Below are positions 20,998 to 32,346 of a stretch of 41,215 nucleotides of DNA, one piece after another; the first letter of the stretch is position 1; each line of letters begins with the position of its first letter. Made by a program: the position numbers and the translations under genes. The notes under the pieces are model-generated. The model was not told where the DNA came from, searched no databases, and was given only the letters and a program-made list of their open reading frames with translations. The DNA is from Pseudoxanthomonas suwonensis (GTDB lineage Bacteria > Pseudomonadota > Gammaproteobacteria > Xanthomonadales > Xanthomonadaceae), in NCBI RefSeq assembly GCF_010093235.1, contig NZ_PDWP01000029.1:1-41215 (forward strand), in the 5' to 3' direction.

Positions 20998-21026
20998 TTG
21001 CATCACGATGCGACAACCGGCATAAT
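20998..21026 (+). promoter_or_regulatory. Sigma70-like promoter of the metY-rimP-nusA-infB block
   Basis: TTGCAT (20998-21003), a 17-nt spacer and CATAAT (21021-21026). The tRNA begins 12 nt after the -10, so transcription would start only a few nucleotides ahead of it, as expected for a tRNA gene. Confidence 0.75.
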
Positions 21027-21037
21027 TCCGCTTCTGA

Positions 21038-21114
21038 TGCGGGGTGGAGCAGTCTGGCAGCTCGTCGGGCTCATAACCCGAAGGTCGCAGGTTCAAATCC
21101 TGCCCCCGCTACCA
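21038..21114 (+). tRNA. metY: Initiator tRNA-fMet, anticodon CAT
   Basis: A 77-nt cloverleaf with encoded CCA. Initiator features: three G-C pairs in the anticodon stem (TCGGG-CTCATAA-CCCGA) and no Watson-Crick pair at 1-72. Here the mismatch is U1-U72, where E. coli has C1-A72. The D-arm GGAGCAGTCTGGCAGCTC and T-arm match bacterial fMet tRNAs. Position ahead of rimP-nusA-infB is the classical metY location. Confidence 0.97.
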
Positions 21115-21250
21115 TGTTTCGAGGTTGTGCGGTGTTCCTGGGCGTCCAGGGCTGCGGGATCCTCAAGACTGGGCTTGCGACGGCGCATGTTCCCGCCGTT
21201 GCGCCGATTCCAGCACCATCGGATGAGAAGCCCGACAGGGCTCTCGAGCA

Positions 21251-21282
21251 CAAGAGGCCCGCAAGGGCCTCTTGTCGTTTAT
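21251..21282 (+). terminator. Hairpin terminator or attenuator between tRNA-fMet and rimP
   Basis: CAAGAGGCCC (21251-21260), a GCAA tetraloop and GGGCCTCTTG (21265-21274) form a perfect 10-bp stem, followed by the weakly T-rich TCGTTTAT. It could separate the tRNA transcript from the nusA operon or allow partial readthrough. Confidence 0.65.
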
Positions 21283-21332
21283 GCGGCCGGCAGGCCGCGC
21301 CCCGCCACACCGCGTTGGAGTTGCCGCCGAAG

Positions 21333-21911
21333 ATGAGCGAAAAGACCAGCGAAATCGTCCAGTTGCTCGCCCCGACCGTCGAGTCGCTGGGGCTTGAGCT
21401 GCTGGGCGTGGAATATCTTCCTGCGCCCGGTGGCGCTACCCTGCGCCTGTACATCGACGTGCCGGCGGGCGAGGGCGGCGAGCCCGGGCGCACCGTGACC
21501 ATCGAGGACTGCGAAGCGGTCAGCCGCGAGGTCTCGGCCCAGCTCGACGTGGCCGACCCGATCGCCGGGAACTACACCCTGGAGGTGTCGTCGCCCGGCA
21601 TGGACCGTCCGCTGTTCACGGCCGCGCATTTCGCGCGCTTCGTCGGCGAGCAGGCCAAGGTCGGGCTGAAACTGCCGCAGGACGGGCGCCGCCGCCTGCA
21701 GGGGCGGATCCTGCGCGTGGACAACGGCGAAGTGACCTTCGCGCTCGACAACGCCGAGTTCGTGGTGGCGCTGGAAAATATCGACAAGGCGCGCCTGGTG
21801 CCCGACTGGGAGGCACTGGGCCTGGCGCCAGGGAAAAAGCCCGGCAAGGGCAGCAATTCGGGCAAGCAACCCTCCAACAAGCCGGCGGCCGGCAAGCCGC
21901 ACGCGGAGTAA
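21333..21911 (+). CDS. rimP: Ribosome maturation factor RimP
   Basis: RimP, 192 residues, assists maturation of the 30S subunit in the cytoplasm. The N-terminal alpha/beta domain is clear ([18 protein letters not shown], then LRLYIDVP and [17 protein letters not shown]), with the hallmark [15 protein letters not shown] near residue 90, followed by the SH3-like C-terminal domain. A Lys/Ser/Gly-rich tail (about residues 170-192) extends beyond the E. coli protein. ATG 21333 gives the family start; the frame is open back into the tRNA but that part has no similarity. nusA follows after 3 nt. Confidence 0.95.
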   Translation: MSEKTSEIVQLLAPTVESLGLELLGVEYLPAPGGATLRLYIDVPAGEGGEPGRTVTIEDCEAVSREVSAQLDVADPIAGNYTLEVSSPGMDRPLFTAAHFARFVGEQAKVGLKLPQDGRRRLQGRILRVDNGEVTFALDNAEFVVALENIDKARLVPDWEALGLAPGKKPGKGSNSGKQPSNKPAAGKPHAE

Positions 21912-21914
21912 AAG

Positions 21915-23426
21915 ATGAGCAAGGAACTTCTGCTGGTAGTTGACGCGGTCGCCAACGAGAAGGGCGTGCCGCGCGAGGTGATCTTCGAGGCGCTGGAAGC
22001 CGCCCTGGCTTCGGCCGCCAAGAAGCGCTACGTCGACCAGGACGTGCTGACGCGCGTCTCGATCGACCGCAAGGACGGCAGCTACGAGACCTTCCGCCGC
22101 TGGGAAGTGGTGGCCGACGACGTCGTGATGGAGTCGCCCGACCGGCAGATCCGCCTGATGGACGCCGTGGACGAGGCCGATGGCGTCGAGGTCGGCGACT
22201 ACATCGAGGAGCAGATCGAGAACCCCGAGTTCGGCCGGATCGCCGCCCAGGCCGCCAAGCAGGTCATCGTCCAGCGCGTGCGCGAGGCCGAGCGCCAGCA
22301 GGTCGTGGACGCGTGGAAGGACCGCGTGGGCGAGCTGGTCACCGGCGTGGTCAAGCGCGTGGAGCGCGGCAACATCTACGTGGACCTGGGCGGTAATGCC
22401 GAAGCCTTCATCCCGAAGGACAAGGGCATCCCGCGCGACGTGCTGCGCGCCGGCGACCGCGTGCGCGGCTACCTGTACGAGGTCCGCAGCGAACCCCGCG
22501 GCCCGCAGCTGTTCATCAGCCGCGCCGCGCCGGAGTTCATGATCGAGCTGTTCAAGCTCGAGGTGCCGGAAGTCGGCCAGGGCCTGGTCGAGATCAAGGC
22601 CTGCGCACGCGACCCGGGCGACCGCGCCAAGATCGCCGTGATCGCCCACGACAACCGCACCGATCCGATCGGCGCCTGCATCGGCATGCGCGGTTCGCGC
22701 GTGCAGGCGGTGAGCAACGAGCTCAACGGCGAGCGCGTGGACATCGTGCTGTGGAACGAGAACCCGGCCAACTTCGTCATCAACGCGATGGCGCCGGCCG
22801 AGGTGCAGTCGATCATCGTCGACGAAGAGAAGCATTCGATGGACCTGGCCGTGGCCGAGGACCGGCTGGCCCAGGCGATCGGCAAGGGCGGCCAGAACGT
22901 GCGCCTGGCCAGCCGCCTGACTGGCTGGCAGCTCAACGTCATGACCCAGGACCAGGTCGCGGCCAAGTCCGAGGCCGAGCAGGCCGTGGCCCGCCAGCTG
23001 TTCATGGACAAGCTGGAGGTCGACGAGGAGATCGCCGGCATCCTGGTGTCCGAGGGTTTCAGCACGGTCGAGGAAATCGCCTACGTGCCGGTCGGCGAGC
23101 TGCTGGCGGTGGAGGGCTTCGACGAGGACATCGTCGAGGAGCTGCGCGCCCGCGCCCGCGACGCCCTGCTCAACGACGCCCTGGCGGTCGAGGAGCAGGA
23201 AGACGAGGGCGCCCCGGCCGAGGACCTGCTGGCGCTGGAAGGCATGGACGAGGAAACCGCGTTCGCGCTGGCGGCCCATGGCGTCCGTACCTCCGAGGAC
23301 CTGTCCGACCTGGCCGCCGACGAAGTGGCCGAGTTCGGCATCGAGGGCCTGGACGAGGCCCGCGCCGCGGCGCTGATCCTGGCCGCCCGCGCCGAGGAGA
23401 TCGCCCGCCTGGAGCGTGGTGGATGA
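21915..23426 (+). CDS. nusA: Transcription termination/antitermination factor NusA
   Basis: NusA, 503 residues, binds RNA polymerase and nascent RNA to control pausing, termination and antitermination. Domain order: N-terminal polymerase-binding domain (1-125), S1 (about 133-200, GELVTGVVKRVERGNIYVDLGG), KH1 (DPIGACIGMRGSRVQAVSNEL), KH2 (RLAQAIGKGGQNVRLASRLTGW) and two acidic helix-hairpin-helix repeats at the C terminus (VDEEIAGILVSEGF and LALEGMDEETAFALAAHG), as in other gammaproteobacteria. GGAG is 6 nt before the ATG. Confidence 0.98.
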   Translation: MSKELLLVVDAVANEKGVPREVIFEALEAALASAAKKRYVDQDVLTRVSIDRKDGSYETFRRWEVVADDVVMESPDRQIRLMDAVDEADGVEVGDYIEEQIENPEFGRIAAQAAKQVIVQRVREAERQQVVDAWKDRVGELVTGVVKRVERGNIYVDLGGNAEAFIPKDKGIPRDVLRAGDRVRGYLYEVRSEPRGPQLFISRAAPEFMIELFKLEVPEVGQGLVEIKACARDPGDRAKIAVIAHDNRTDPIGACIGMRGSRVQAVSNELNGERVDIVLWNENPANFVINAMAPAEVQSIIVDEEKHSMDLAVAEDRLAQAIGKGGQNVRLASRLTGWQLNVMTQDQVAAKSEAEQAVARQLFMDKLEVDEEIAGILVSEGFSTVEEIAYVPVGELLAVEGFDEDIVEELRARARDALLNDALAVEEQEDEGAPAEDLLALEGMDEETAFALAAHGVRTSEDLSDLAADEVAEFGIEGLDEARAAALILAARAEEIARLERGG

Positions 23427-23497
23427 TCGCCATGCGCACCCCTCCGGAGCGCCGGGCATGAGCCGGCGATGAACACCGCCCTGCACCCGCCAGGGCT

Positions 23498-23503
23498 TAG
23501 AAT
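23498..23503 (+). promoter_or_regulatory. Possible -10 element before infB
   Basis: TAGAAT in the 133-nt nusA-infB gap, followed by CCGCG. The same string, TTAGAATCC, occurs ahead of hisS. There is no clear -35, so confidence is low; infB may simply be transcribed from upstream. Confidence 0.3.
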
Positions 23504-23559
23504 CCGCGTTTCCCTTGCTCTTTCTGGCGAGGGGGCGCCAAACAGAGCATAGGATCCGA

Positions 23560-26172
<2,613 letters not shown>

Positions 26173-26328
26173 CCTGCGCGGCGCCGGCGGCCCCGGGCCT
26201 GCCGGCGCCCGCGACGACGGGACGGCCCGCGCGGCCGTCCCGCCGTTTCCGGACCGCCACCGGCGGCCCGTAGTGGCGGGCAGGGCCCGCGGAGCAAGAC
26301 CGGGCCGGGCCCGGCAAGGAACCAGCAG

Positions 26329-26691
26329 ATGCCGACCAAGTCCTTCCATCGAACCGACCGCGTTTCGGCGCAGCTGCGCCGCGAACTGGGCACCCTGGTG
26401 CACGAGGCCGTGCGCGAGCACGGGCTGCCGTCGGTCAGCGTGTCCGACGTGGAGGTCACCCGCGACCTGGCCCATGCCAAGGTGTTCGTGACCGCGCTGA
26501 TGCCGGAGCGCTCCGCCGAGGCGGTCAAGGCGCTCAAGGAGCTGGCCTACCAGCTGCGCATGGAGCTGGCGCGCCGGATCAAGATGCGCCACGTGCCCGA
26601 GCTGCACTTCCATTACGACGATTCGGTCGACCGCGGCGAGCGCATCGAGACCCTGCTGAAGCAGAACCCGCCGGTCCCTTCGGACGACTGA
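26329..26691 (+). CDS. rbfA: Ribosome-binding factor A
   Basis: RbfA, 120 residues, a small KH-like protein needed for late 30S assembly and 16S rRNA 5' processing. Seen: [18 protein letters not shown], the strand [20 protein letters not shown] and the C-terminal [29 protein letters not shown] typical of the family. AAGGA lies 8 nt before the ATG. The 156-nt gap after infB is GC-rich with several short self-complementary stretches but no clear terminator. Confidence 0.96.
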   Translation: MPTKSFHRTDRVSAQLRRELGTLVHEAVREHGLPSVSVSDVEVTRDLAHAKVFVTALMPERSAEAVKALKELAYQLRMELARRIKMRHVPELHFHYDDSVDRGERIETLLKQNPPVPSDD

Positions 26692-26782
26692 CGCCGCCAG
26701 CCGGCGACCGTCCCCGGGATGCCGGTGGCGCCGGCATTCCCGTTGCGGGCTGCACTGCCAGCCGCTGGACGTTTCCGATCCG

Positions 26783-27709
26783 ATGAGCCGCCCCAAGACC
26801 AAGTTCCGCCCGCTCGACGGCATCCTGCTGCTGGACAAGCCCGCGGGCATGAGTTCCAACGCCGCCCTGCAGGCGGCGCGTCGCCTGTTCCGCGCCGAGA
26901 AGGGCGGCCATACCGGCAGCCTGGATCCGCTGGCCACCGGCCTGTTGCCGCTGTGCTTCGGCGAGGCGACCAAGCTGGCCGGCCTGCTGCTGGGTTCGGA
27001 CAAGGCGTACGAGGCCGGCATCGTGCTCGGCACCACCACCGATACGGACGACGCCGACGGCCAGGTACTGCTGCAGCGCCCGCTACCGGCGCTGGACCGC
27101 GCCGCGGTCGAGTCCGCGCTGGCCGGCTTCACCGGCACCCTGCAGCAGCGGGCGCCGGTGTATTCGGCGCTCAAGCAGGGCGGCGAGCCGCTGTATGCCC
27201 GCGCACGTCGCGGCGAGGCCATCGAGGCCCCCGTGCGCGAGGTCCGGGTCCATGCCATCGAGCTGCTGTCGCTGGCGCCGCCGCGGCTGGACATCCGCGT
27301 GACCTGCGGCTCGGGCACCTACATCCGCAGCCTGGCCCGCGACCTGGGCGAGGCGCTGGGTTGTGGCGCGCACATCGCCAGCCTGCGGCGGCTATGGGTC
27401 GAACCCTTCACGAAGCCGGCCATGTTCACCCTCGAACAGTTGCAGGCGCTGGCCGGGGAGGGCGGCGAGGCCGCGCTCGATGCCTGCCTGCTGCCGCTGG
27501 AGGCGGGACTGGCCGCTTTCCCGCGTATCGACCTCGATGCCGCGCAGGCGGCCCGGGTGGCCCAGGGCCAGCGCCTGCGCGGCCCCTGGGCGGCCGCCGA
27601 TCCGGTGGCGGTGCACGGACCCGATGGCCGGGCGTTGGGGTTGGCGCGGGTGGATGCCGACGGGCGGCTCTCGCCGCAACGGTTGTTCAGGTACGCGGCG
27701 GCTTCCTGA
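26783..27709 (+). CDS. truB: tRNA pseudouridine(55) synthase
   Basis: TruB, 308 residues, makes pseudouridine 55 in the T-loop of tRNAs. Motifs: [17 protein letters not shown], the catalytic [18 protein letters not shown] with D48 as the nucleophile, [18 protein letters not shown], and [30 protein letters not shown]-like C-terminal domain follows ([10 protein letters not shown]). The ATG at 26783 starts [13 protein letters not shown]. Normal length and placement between rbfA and rpsO. Confidence 0.97.
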   Translation: MSRPKTKFRPLDGILLLDKPAGMSSNAALQAARRLFRAEKGGHTGSLDPLATGLLPLCFGEATKLAGLLLGSDKAYEAGIVLGTTTDTDDADGQVLLQRPLPALDRAAVESALAGFTGTLQQRAPVYSALKQGGEPLYARARRGEAIEAPVREVRVHAIELLSLAPPRLDIRVTCGSGTYIRSLARDLGEALGCGAHIASLRRLWVEPFTKPAMFTLEQLQALAGEGGEAALDACLLPLEAGLAAFPRIDLDAAQAARVAQGQRLRGPWAAADPVAVHGPDGRALGLARVDADGRLSPQRLFRYAAAS

Positions 27710-27748
27710 GCGGGCAGCCGGCCGCCGCCATCCGCCCGTCGCATCGCC

Positions 27749-27777
27749 TTGTTCGGCCCGGCAGCGGGGGGTACAAT
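27749..27777 (+). promoter_or_regulatory. Sigma70-like promoter of rpsO
   Basis: TTGTTC (27749-27754), a 17-nt spacer and TACAAT (27772-27777) in the truB-rpsO gap. It leaves a leader of about 115 nt before rpsO, long enough for the structured autoregulatory leader known for S15 in other bacteria; I did not identify a specific S15-binding fold. Confidence 0.7.
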
Positions 27778-27897
27778 TCGCGCGCCTTTTTCCCAGGCAT
27801 TCCTTTCCGCCGGTTCCACGGGCGGCTTCCCGCAAGCGGCGGGCCAGGCGGTGCGCACCAGCGCGTTCCTGCCAGCCTCGCATCCAAGAGAAAAACC

Positions 27898-28158
27898 ATG
27901 TCCATCGACACCCAGAAGATCATTGCCGACAACGCGCGCGGCACCAACGACACCGGCTCCCCGGAAGTCCAGGTCGCCCTCCTGACCGCCCGCATCGAGC
28001 AGCTGACCGAGCACTTCAAGGTCCACAAGAAGGACCACCACAGCCGCCGCGGCCTGCTGCAGCTGGTCAACCGCCGCCGCAGCCTGCTCGACTACCTCAA
28101 GCGCAAGGACAACGAGCGCTACAAGAGCCTGATCGAGAAGCTTGGCCTGCGTCGCTGA
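27898..28158 (+). CDS. rpsO: 30S ribosomal protein S15
   Basis: S15, 86 residues, an early-binding helical protein of the 30S platform that contacts 16S rRNA and bridges to the 50S subunit. Sequence marks: [19 protein letters not shown], the conserved [23 protein letters not shown] (approximately residues 38-60) and [29 protein letters not shown] precedes the ATG. A strong terminator follows, then pnp, the same order as in E. coli. Confidence 0.98.
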   Translation: MSIDTQKIIADNARGTNDTGSPEVQVALLTARIEQLTEHFKVHKKDHHSRRGLLQLVNRRRSLLDYLKRKDNERYKSLIEKLGLRR

Positions 28159-28170
28159 CGTACCCTCCCG

Positions 28171-28203
28171 CCGCGGCGCAGAAATGCGCCGCGGTTTGCA
28201 TTT
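28171..28203 (+). terminator. Terminator after rpsO
   Basis: CCGCGGCGCA (28171-28180), a GAAA tetraloop and TGCGCCGCGG (28185-28194) followed by TTTGCATTT. It is probably leaky, since no convincing separate promoter for pnp was seen in the 138 nt that follow. Confidence 0.85.
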
Positions 28204-28341
28204 GGGCCCCGGCAATCCATCGTCGGCGCTCCTCCCCGGGTAACCGGGGCGCAACACCCGCAAGCGGCCGGGCTTTTCCGGCCACCCGTTGCCGGCAAGG
28301 GCCGTCACCGGTCAATCGCAAGCAGATTCCAAGGAACCGAC

Positions 28342-30447
28342 GTGGCAAAAATCACCAAAACCTTCCAGTACGGCAAGCACACCGTGACCCTGGAAACGGG
28401 CGAGGTCGCCCGCCAGGCCAGTGGCTCCGTCATCGTCAAGATGGACGACACCGTACTGCTGGTCACCGCCGTCGCCGCCAAGAGCGCGCGTGAGGGCCAG
28501 GACTTCTTCCCGCTCACCGTGGACTACCAGGAGAAGTTCTACGCCGGCGGCCGCATCCCCGGCGGCTTCTTCAAGCGCGAGGGCCGCCCGACCGAGAAGG
28601 AAACGCTGATTTCGCGCCTGATCGACCGTCCGATCCGTCCGCTGTTCCCGGAGGACTACAAGAACGAGGTCCAGATCATCGCCACGGTGATGTCGCTGAA
28701 CCCCGAAATCGACGGCGACATCCCGGCCCTGATCGGTGCCTCGGCCGCCCTGTCGCTGGCCGGCACCCCGTTCAAGGGCCCGATCGGCGCCGCCAAGGTC
28801 GGTTACAAGGATGGCCAGTACATCCTCAACCCGACCGCCTCCGAGCTGGCCGAGTCCAAGCTGGAGCTGGTGGTCGCCGGTACCGCCAACGCCGTGCTGA
28901 TGGTCGAGTCCGAGGCGCAGCTGCTGTCCGAGGAAGTGATGCTGGGCGCGGTCACCTTCGGCCATCGCGAGATGCAGAAGGTCATCAACGCGATCAACGA
29001 GCTGACCGTCGAAGCCGGCACCAAGCCGAGCGACTGGGCGCCGCCGCCGAAGAACGAGGCCCTGATCGCGGCGCTGAAGGAAGCCGTGGGCAACCGCCTG
29101 GCCGAGGCCTTCCAGATCCGCGACAAGCTGCAGCGCCGCGACGCCATCGCCGCGATCAAGAAGGACGTGGCCGAGCAGCTGGCCGGCCGCGTCGCCGAGG
29201 AGGGCTGGAACCCGGCCGAGCTGTCGAAGGAATTCGGCGAGCTCGAGTACCGCACCATGCGCGACTCGGTGCTGGAGACCAAGGTCCGCATCGACGGCCG
29301 CGCCCTGGACACCGTCCGCCCGATCAGCGTGAAGACCGGCGTGCTGCCGCGTACCCACGGCTCGGCGATGTTCACCCGCGGCGAGACCCAGGCCATCGTG
29401 GTCACCACCCTGGGCACCACCCGCGACGGCCAGATCATCGATGCCGTCTCCGGTGAGTACAAGGAAAACTTCCTGTTCCACTACAACTTCCCCCCGTACT
29501 CGGTGGGCGAGTGCGGCCGCTTCGGCGCGCCGAAGCGCCGCGAGATCGGCCACGGCCGCCTCGCCAAGCGCGGCGTGCTGGCGGTGATGCCGAGCATCGA
29601 GGAGTTCCCGTATACCGTGCGCGTGGTCTCGGAGATCACCGAGTCCAACGGCTCCTCGTCCATGGCCTCGGTCTGCGGCAGCTCGCTGGCGCTGATGGAT
29701 GCCGGCGTGCCGGTGAAGGCCCCGGTGGCGGGCATCGCCATGGGCCTGGTGAAGGAAGACGACCGCTTCGTCGTCCTGTCCGACATCCTGGGTGACGAAG
29801 ACCACCTGGGCGACATGGACTTCAAGGTCGCCGGCACCGCCGACGGCGTGTCCGCCCTGCAGATGGACATCAAGATCGAGGGCATCACCGAGGAGATCAT
29901 GAAGCAGGCGCTGGAGCAGGCGAAGGCCGGCCGACTGCACATCCTCGGCGAGATGGCCAAGGCCCTGACCGCCCCGCGTGCGGAGCTGTCCGAGTACGCC
30001 CCGCGCCTGCTGACCATCAAGATCCACCCGGACAAGATCCGCGAGGTGATCGGCAAGGGTGGCGCCACCATCCAGGGCATCACCAAGGAAACCGGCACCC
30101 AGATCGACATCCAGGACGACGGCACCATCGTCATCGCTTCGGTCAACGCCGCCGCTGCCCAGGCCGCCAAGGCCCGCATCGAGCAGATCACCTCGGACGT
30201 CGAGCCGGGCCGGATCTACGAGGGCAAGGTCGCCAAGATCATGGACTTCGGCGCGTTCGTGACCATCCTGCCGGGCAAGGACGGCCTGGTCCACGTCTCG
30301 CAGATCTCCAGCGAGCGCGTGGAGAAGGTCTCCGACAAGCTCAAGGAAGGCGACGTGGTCAAGGTCAAGGTGCTGGAGGTCGACAAGCAGGGCCGTATCC
30401 GCCTGTCGATCAAGGCCGTCGAGGAAGGCGAGGGCGTGACGGAGTAA
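28342..30447 (+). CDS. pnp: Polyribonucleotide nucleotidyltransferase (PNPase)
   Basis: PNPase, 701 residues, degrades RNA 3'-5' with phosphate and can add tails; part of the RNA degradosome. Two RNase PH domains (about 1-220 and 310-540) flank a helical domain; [29 protein letters not shown] and the C-terminal active-site region [34 protein letters not shown] are conserved. A KH domain ([16 protein letters not shown], near 568) and an S1 domain ([22 protein letters not shown]) close it. Start is GTG at 28342, with AAGGA 7 nt upstream. Confidence 0.98.
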   Translation: MAKITKTFQYGKHTVTLETGEVARQASGSVIVKMDDTVLLVTAVAAKSAREGQDFFPLTVDYQEKFYAGGRIPGGFFKREGRPTEKETLISRLIDRPIRPLFPEDYKNEVQIIATVMSLNPEIDGDIPALIGASAALSLAGTPFKGPIGAAKVGYKDGQYILNPTASELAESKLELVVAGTANAVLMVESEAQLLSEEVMLGAVTFGHREMQKVINAINELTVEAGTKPSDWAPPPKNEALIAALKEAVGNRLAEAFQIRDKLQRRDAIAAIKKDVAEQLAGRVAEEGWNPAELSKEFGELEYRTMRDSVLETKVRIDGRALDTVRPISVKTGVLPRTHGSAMFTRGETQAIVVTTLGTTRDGQIIDAVSGEYKENFLFHYNFPPYSVGECGRFGAPKRREIGHGRLAKRGVLAVMPSIEEFPYTVRVVSEITESNGSSSMASVCGSSLALMDAGVPVKAPVAGIAMGLVKEDDRFVVLSDILGDEDHLGDMDFKVAGTADGVSALQMDIKIEGITEEIMKQALEQAKAGRLHILGEMAKALTAPRAELSEYAPRLLTIKIHPDKIREVIGKGGATIQGITKETGTQIDIQDDGTIVIASVNAAAAQAAKARIEQITSDVEPGRIYEGKVAKIMDFGAFVTILPGKDGLVHVSQISSERVEKVSDKLKEGDVVKVKVLEVDKQGRIRLSIKAVEEGEGVTE

Positions 30448-30472
30448 TCCGCCACGGCCAACGCTGGAACCA

Positions 30473-30506
30473 GCAAAGAGCGGGCTTCGGCCCGCTCTTT
30501 GCGTTT
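30473..30506 (+). terminator. Terminator after pnp
   Basis: GCAAAGAGCGGGC (30473-30485), a TTCG tetraloop and GCCCGCTCTTTGC (30490-30502), 13 bp perfect, then GTTTG. It isolates the translation block from cydDC. Confidence 0.88.
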
Positions 30507-30525
30507 GTGGTCACGCGATCCTGCC

Positions 30526-30531
30526 TAGACT
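30526..30531 (+). promoter_or_regulatory. Possible -10 element of cydDC
   Basis: TAGACT lies 31 nt before the cydD start. TTTGTG at 30504-30509 (16-nt spacing) could be a -35 but overlaps the pnp terminator. No TTGAT-N4-ATCAA FNR box was seen here. Confidence 0.3.
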
Positions 30532-30561
30532 GCCGGCATTCCCCGGTGCGAGGGACCGCCG

Positions 30562-32346
30562 TTGGCCGCGACCGCCGATCCAGCCGGAAACGACGCCGCG
30601 CTCCAGCGCGAGCGCGACGAACGTCGCCGCCGCGAGCGCTGGCTGGCGGGCCTGGCGGGGACGGCGGCATCGCGCTGGCGCGTGACGGTGGCCGCCAGCG
30701 TCGCCGCGGGATGGCTGCTGGTGCCGCAGGCCTGGGCCCTGGCGGCCCTGCTGGATGCGGTGTTCGTACGCGGCGCCGGGTTGGAAGGGCACCTGCTGCC
30801 GCTACTCGTGCTGGGGGGCTGCCTGGCCGCCCGGGCCCTGCTGGCCTGGTCCGCCCGCGATGCCGCCGGCGACGTGTCCGAGGCGGCGCGCGCGGAACTC
30901 CGCGGGCGCCTGTGGCGGGCCCTGCAGGCCGGCGGTCCACGCTGGTTGCGCCGGCACGCCAGTGGCGCCCTGGCCGAGCTGCCGCTGTCCCATGCCGAAG
31001 CGGCCGGCGACTACCACGCCGGCTACCGGCTCGCCCGGATCGAGACGGCCTGGGTGCCCCCCGTGCTGCTGCTGGCGATGTTCTTCGCCGATCCCGTGCC
31101 GGGCCTGCTGCTGCTGCTGGCCGCGCCCCTGCTGCCGGTTTCCATGGTCCTGGTGGGCTGGGGCGCGGAATCGGCCAGCCGTGCGCAGCTGGGCGAGCTG
31201 GCACGCATGGGCGGGCGCTTCGCCGACCGGCTGCGCGGGCTCGGACTGATCCGGCTGTACGGACGCGGCGAGGCGGAACTGGAGGGCATTGCCCTTGCCG
31301 CCGAGGGGCTGCGCGTACGCAGCATGCGCGTACTGCGCATCGCCTTCCTGTCCGCGGCCGTACTGGAGTTCTTCGCATCGGCCAGCGTGGCGCTGGTGGC
31401 GCTGTACTTCGGGCTGGGCTACCTCGGCATGCTCCCCGTGGACGTGGCGCCGGACCTGGGTACCGGCCTGTTCTGCCTGCTGCTGGCGCCGGAGTTCTTC
31501 GCGCCGATGCGGCGGCTGGGCGCGCGCTACCACGACCGCGCCGCAGCGCTGGCCGCCGCGGCGGGGATCGAATCGGTGCTGGGCCTGCTGCCGGAGCGGA
31601 CGCCGGACGCCCCGCCGCCGCGGGCGGAGGCGCGGTCGCTGGACGATGCGCGAGGCATCCCGGATGCGGTGCAGCCGATGCCAGGCCCATCGCCAGGTCG
31701 CGGGCAGCCGGTGCTGCGCGTGCAGGCGCTGTCGCTGGCGTCCGCGCCGGGCGCGTCGCCGCTGCTGGAGGGACTGGATCTTGAACTGCATCCGGGCGAG
31801 CGCCTTGCGGTGACCGGGCCCAGCGGCAGCGGCAAGAGCCTGCTGCTGGAGGCCGTGGCCGGCTGGGTGCCGCCGCTGGCTGGAGAGATCGTGGTCGCCG
31901 GCGGCGTGCGCATCGGCCTGGCGGGCCAGAGGCCCCACCTGTTCCAGGGGACGCTGGCGGACAACCTGCGCCTGGCCGGCGACTGTCCGCCAGCCGACCT
32001 GCTCGCGGCGGCCGAAGCCGCGCAGGTGATGCGCTTCGCCAGGCAGCTTCCCGGCGGCCTGGATGCTGCCGTGGGCGAACGCGGTTTCGGCCTGTCCGGC
32101 GGCGAAGCCCGGCGCGTGGCGCTGGCGCGCGCCCTGTTGCGCAGGCCCGGGTTGCTCCTGCTCGACGAGCCCACCGCCTTCCTCGATCCGCAGACCGAGG
32201 CAGCCCTGCTCGAAGCCCTGTCGCGGCATGCAGCAGGTTGCGCCGTGCTGGTGGCGACGCACAGCCCGCGGGTGATGCGCTGGGCGGGGCGGGTGCTGGA
32301 TCTGCCGTCGGGACAGGTGCGGCCTGCAGGGGAGGTCCGGCCATGA
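30562..32346 (+). CDS. cydD: Thiol reductant ABC exporter subunit CydD
   Basis: CydD, 594 residues, is half of the heterodimeric inner-membrane ABC exporter that sends cysteine or glutathione to the periplasm, needed for cytochrome bd and c maturation. The N-terminal half has about six membrane helices; the ATPase domain has Walker A GPSGSGKS (419-426), signature LSGGE (511-515), Walker B LLLLDEP with D535, and H-loop ATHSP. A proline-rich linker joins the halves. Start is TTG at 30562, favoured by GAGGG 8 nt upstream. The stop overlaps cydC by 4 nt. CydD versus CydC is assigned by order and by the intact signature; the pair as such is secure. Confidence 0.9.
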   Translation: MAATADPAGNDAALQRERDERRRRERWLAGLAGTAASRWRVTVAASVAAGWLLVPQAWALAALLDAVFVRGAGLEGHLLPLLVLGGCLAARALLAWSARDAAGDVSEAARAELRGRLWRALQAGGPRWLRRHASGALAELPLSHAEAAGDYHAGYRLARIETAWVPPVLLLAMFFADPVPGLLLLLAAPLLPVSMVLVGWGAESASRAQLGELARMGGRFADRLRGLGLIRLYGRGEAELEGIALAAEGLRVRSMRVLRIAFLSAAVLEFFASASVALVALYFGLGYLGMLPVDVAPDLGTGLFCLLLAPEFFAPMRRLGARYHDRAAALAAAAGIESVLGLLPERTPDAPPPRAEARSLDDARGIPDAVQPMPGPSPGRGQPVLRVQALSLASAPGASPLLEGLDLELHPGERLAVTGPSGSGKSLLLEAVAGWVPPLAGEIVVAGGVRIGLAGQRPHLFQGTLADNLRLAGDCPPADLLAAAEAAQVMRFARQLPGGLDAAVGERGFGLSGGEARRVALARALLRRPGLLLLDEPTAFLDPQTEAALLEALSRHAAGCAVLVATHSPRVMRWAGRVLDLPSGQVRPAGEVRP

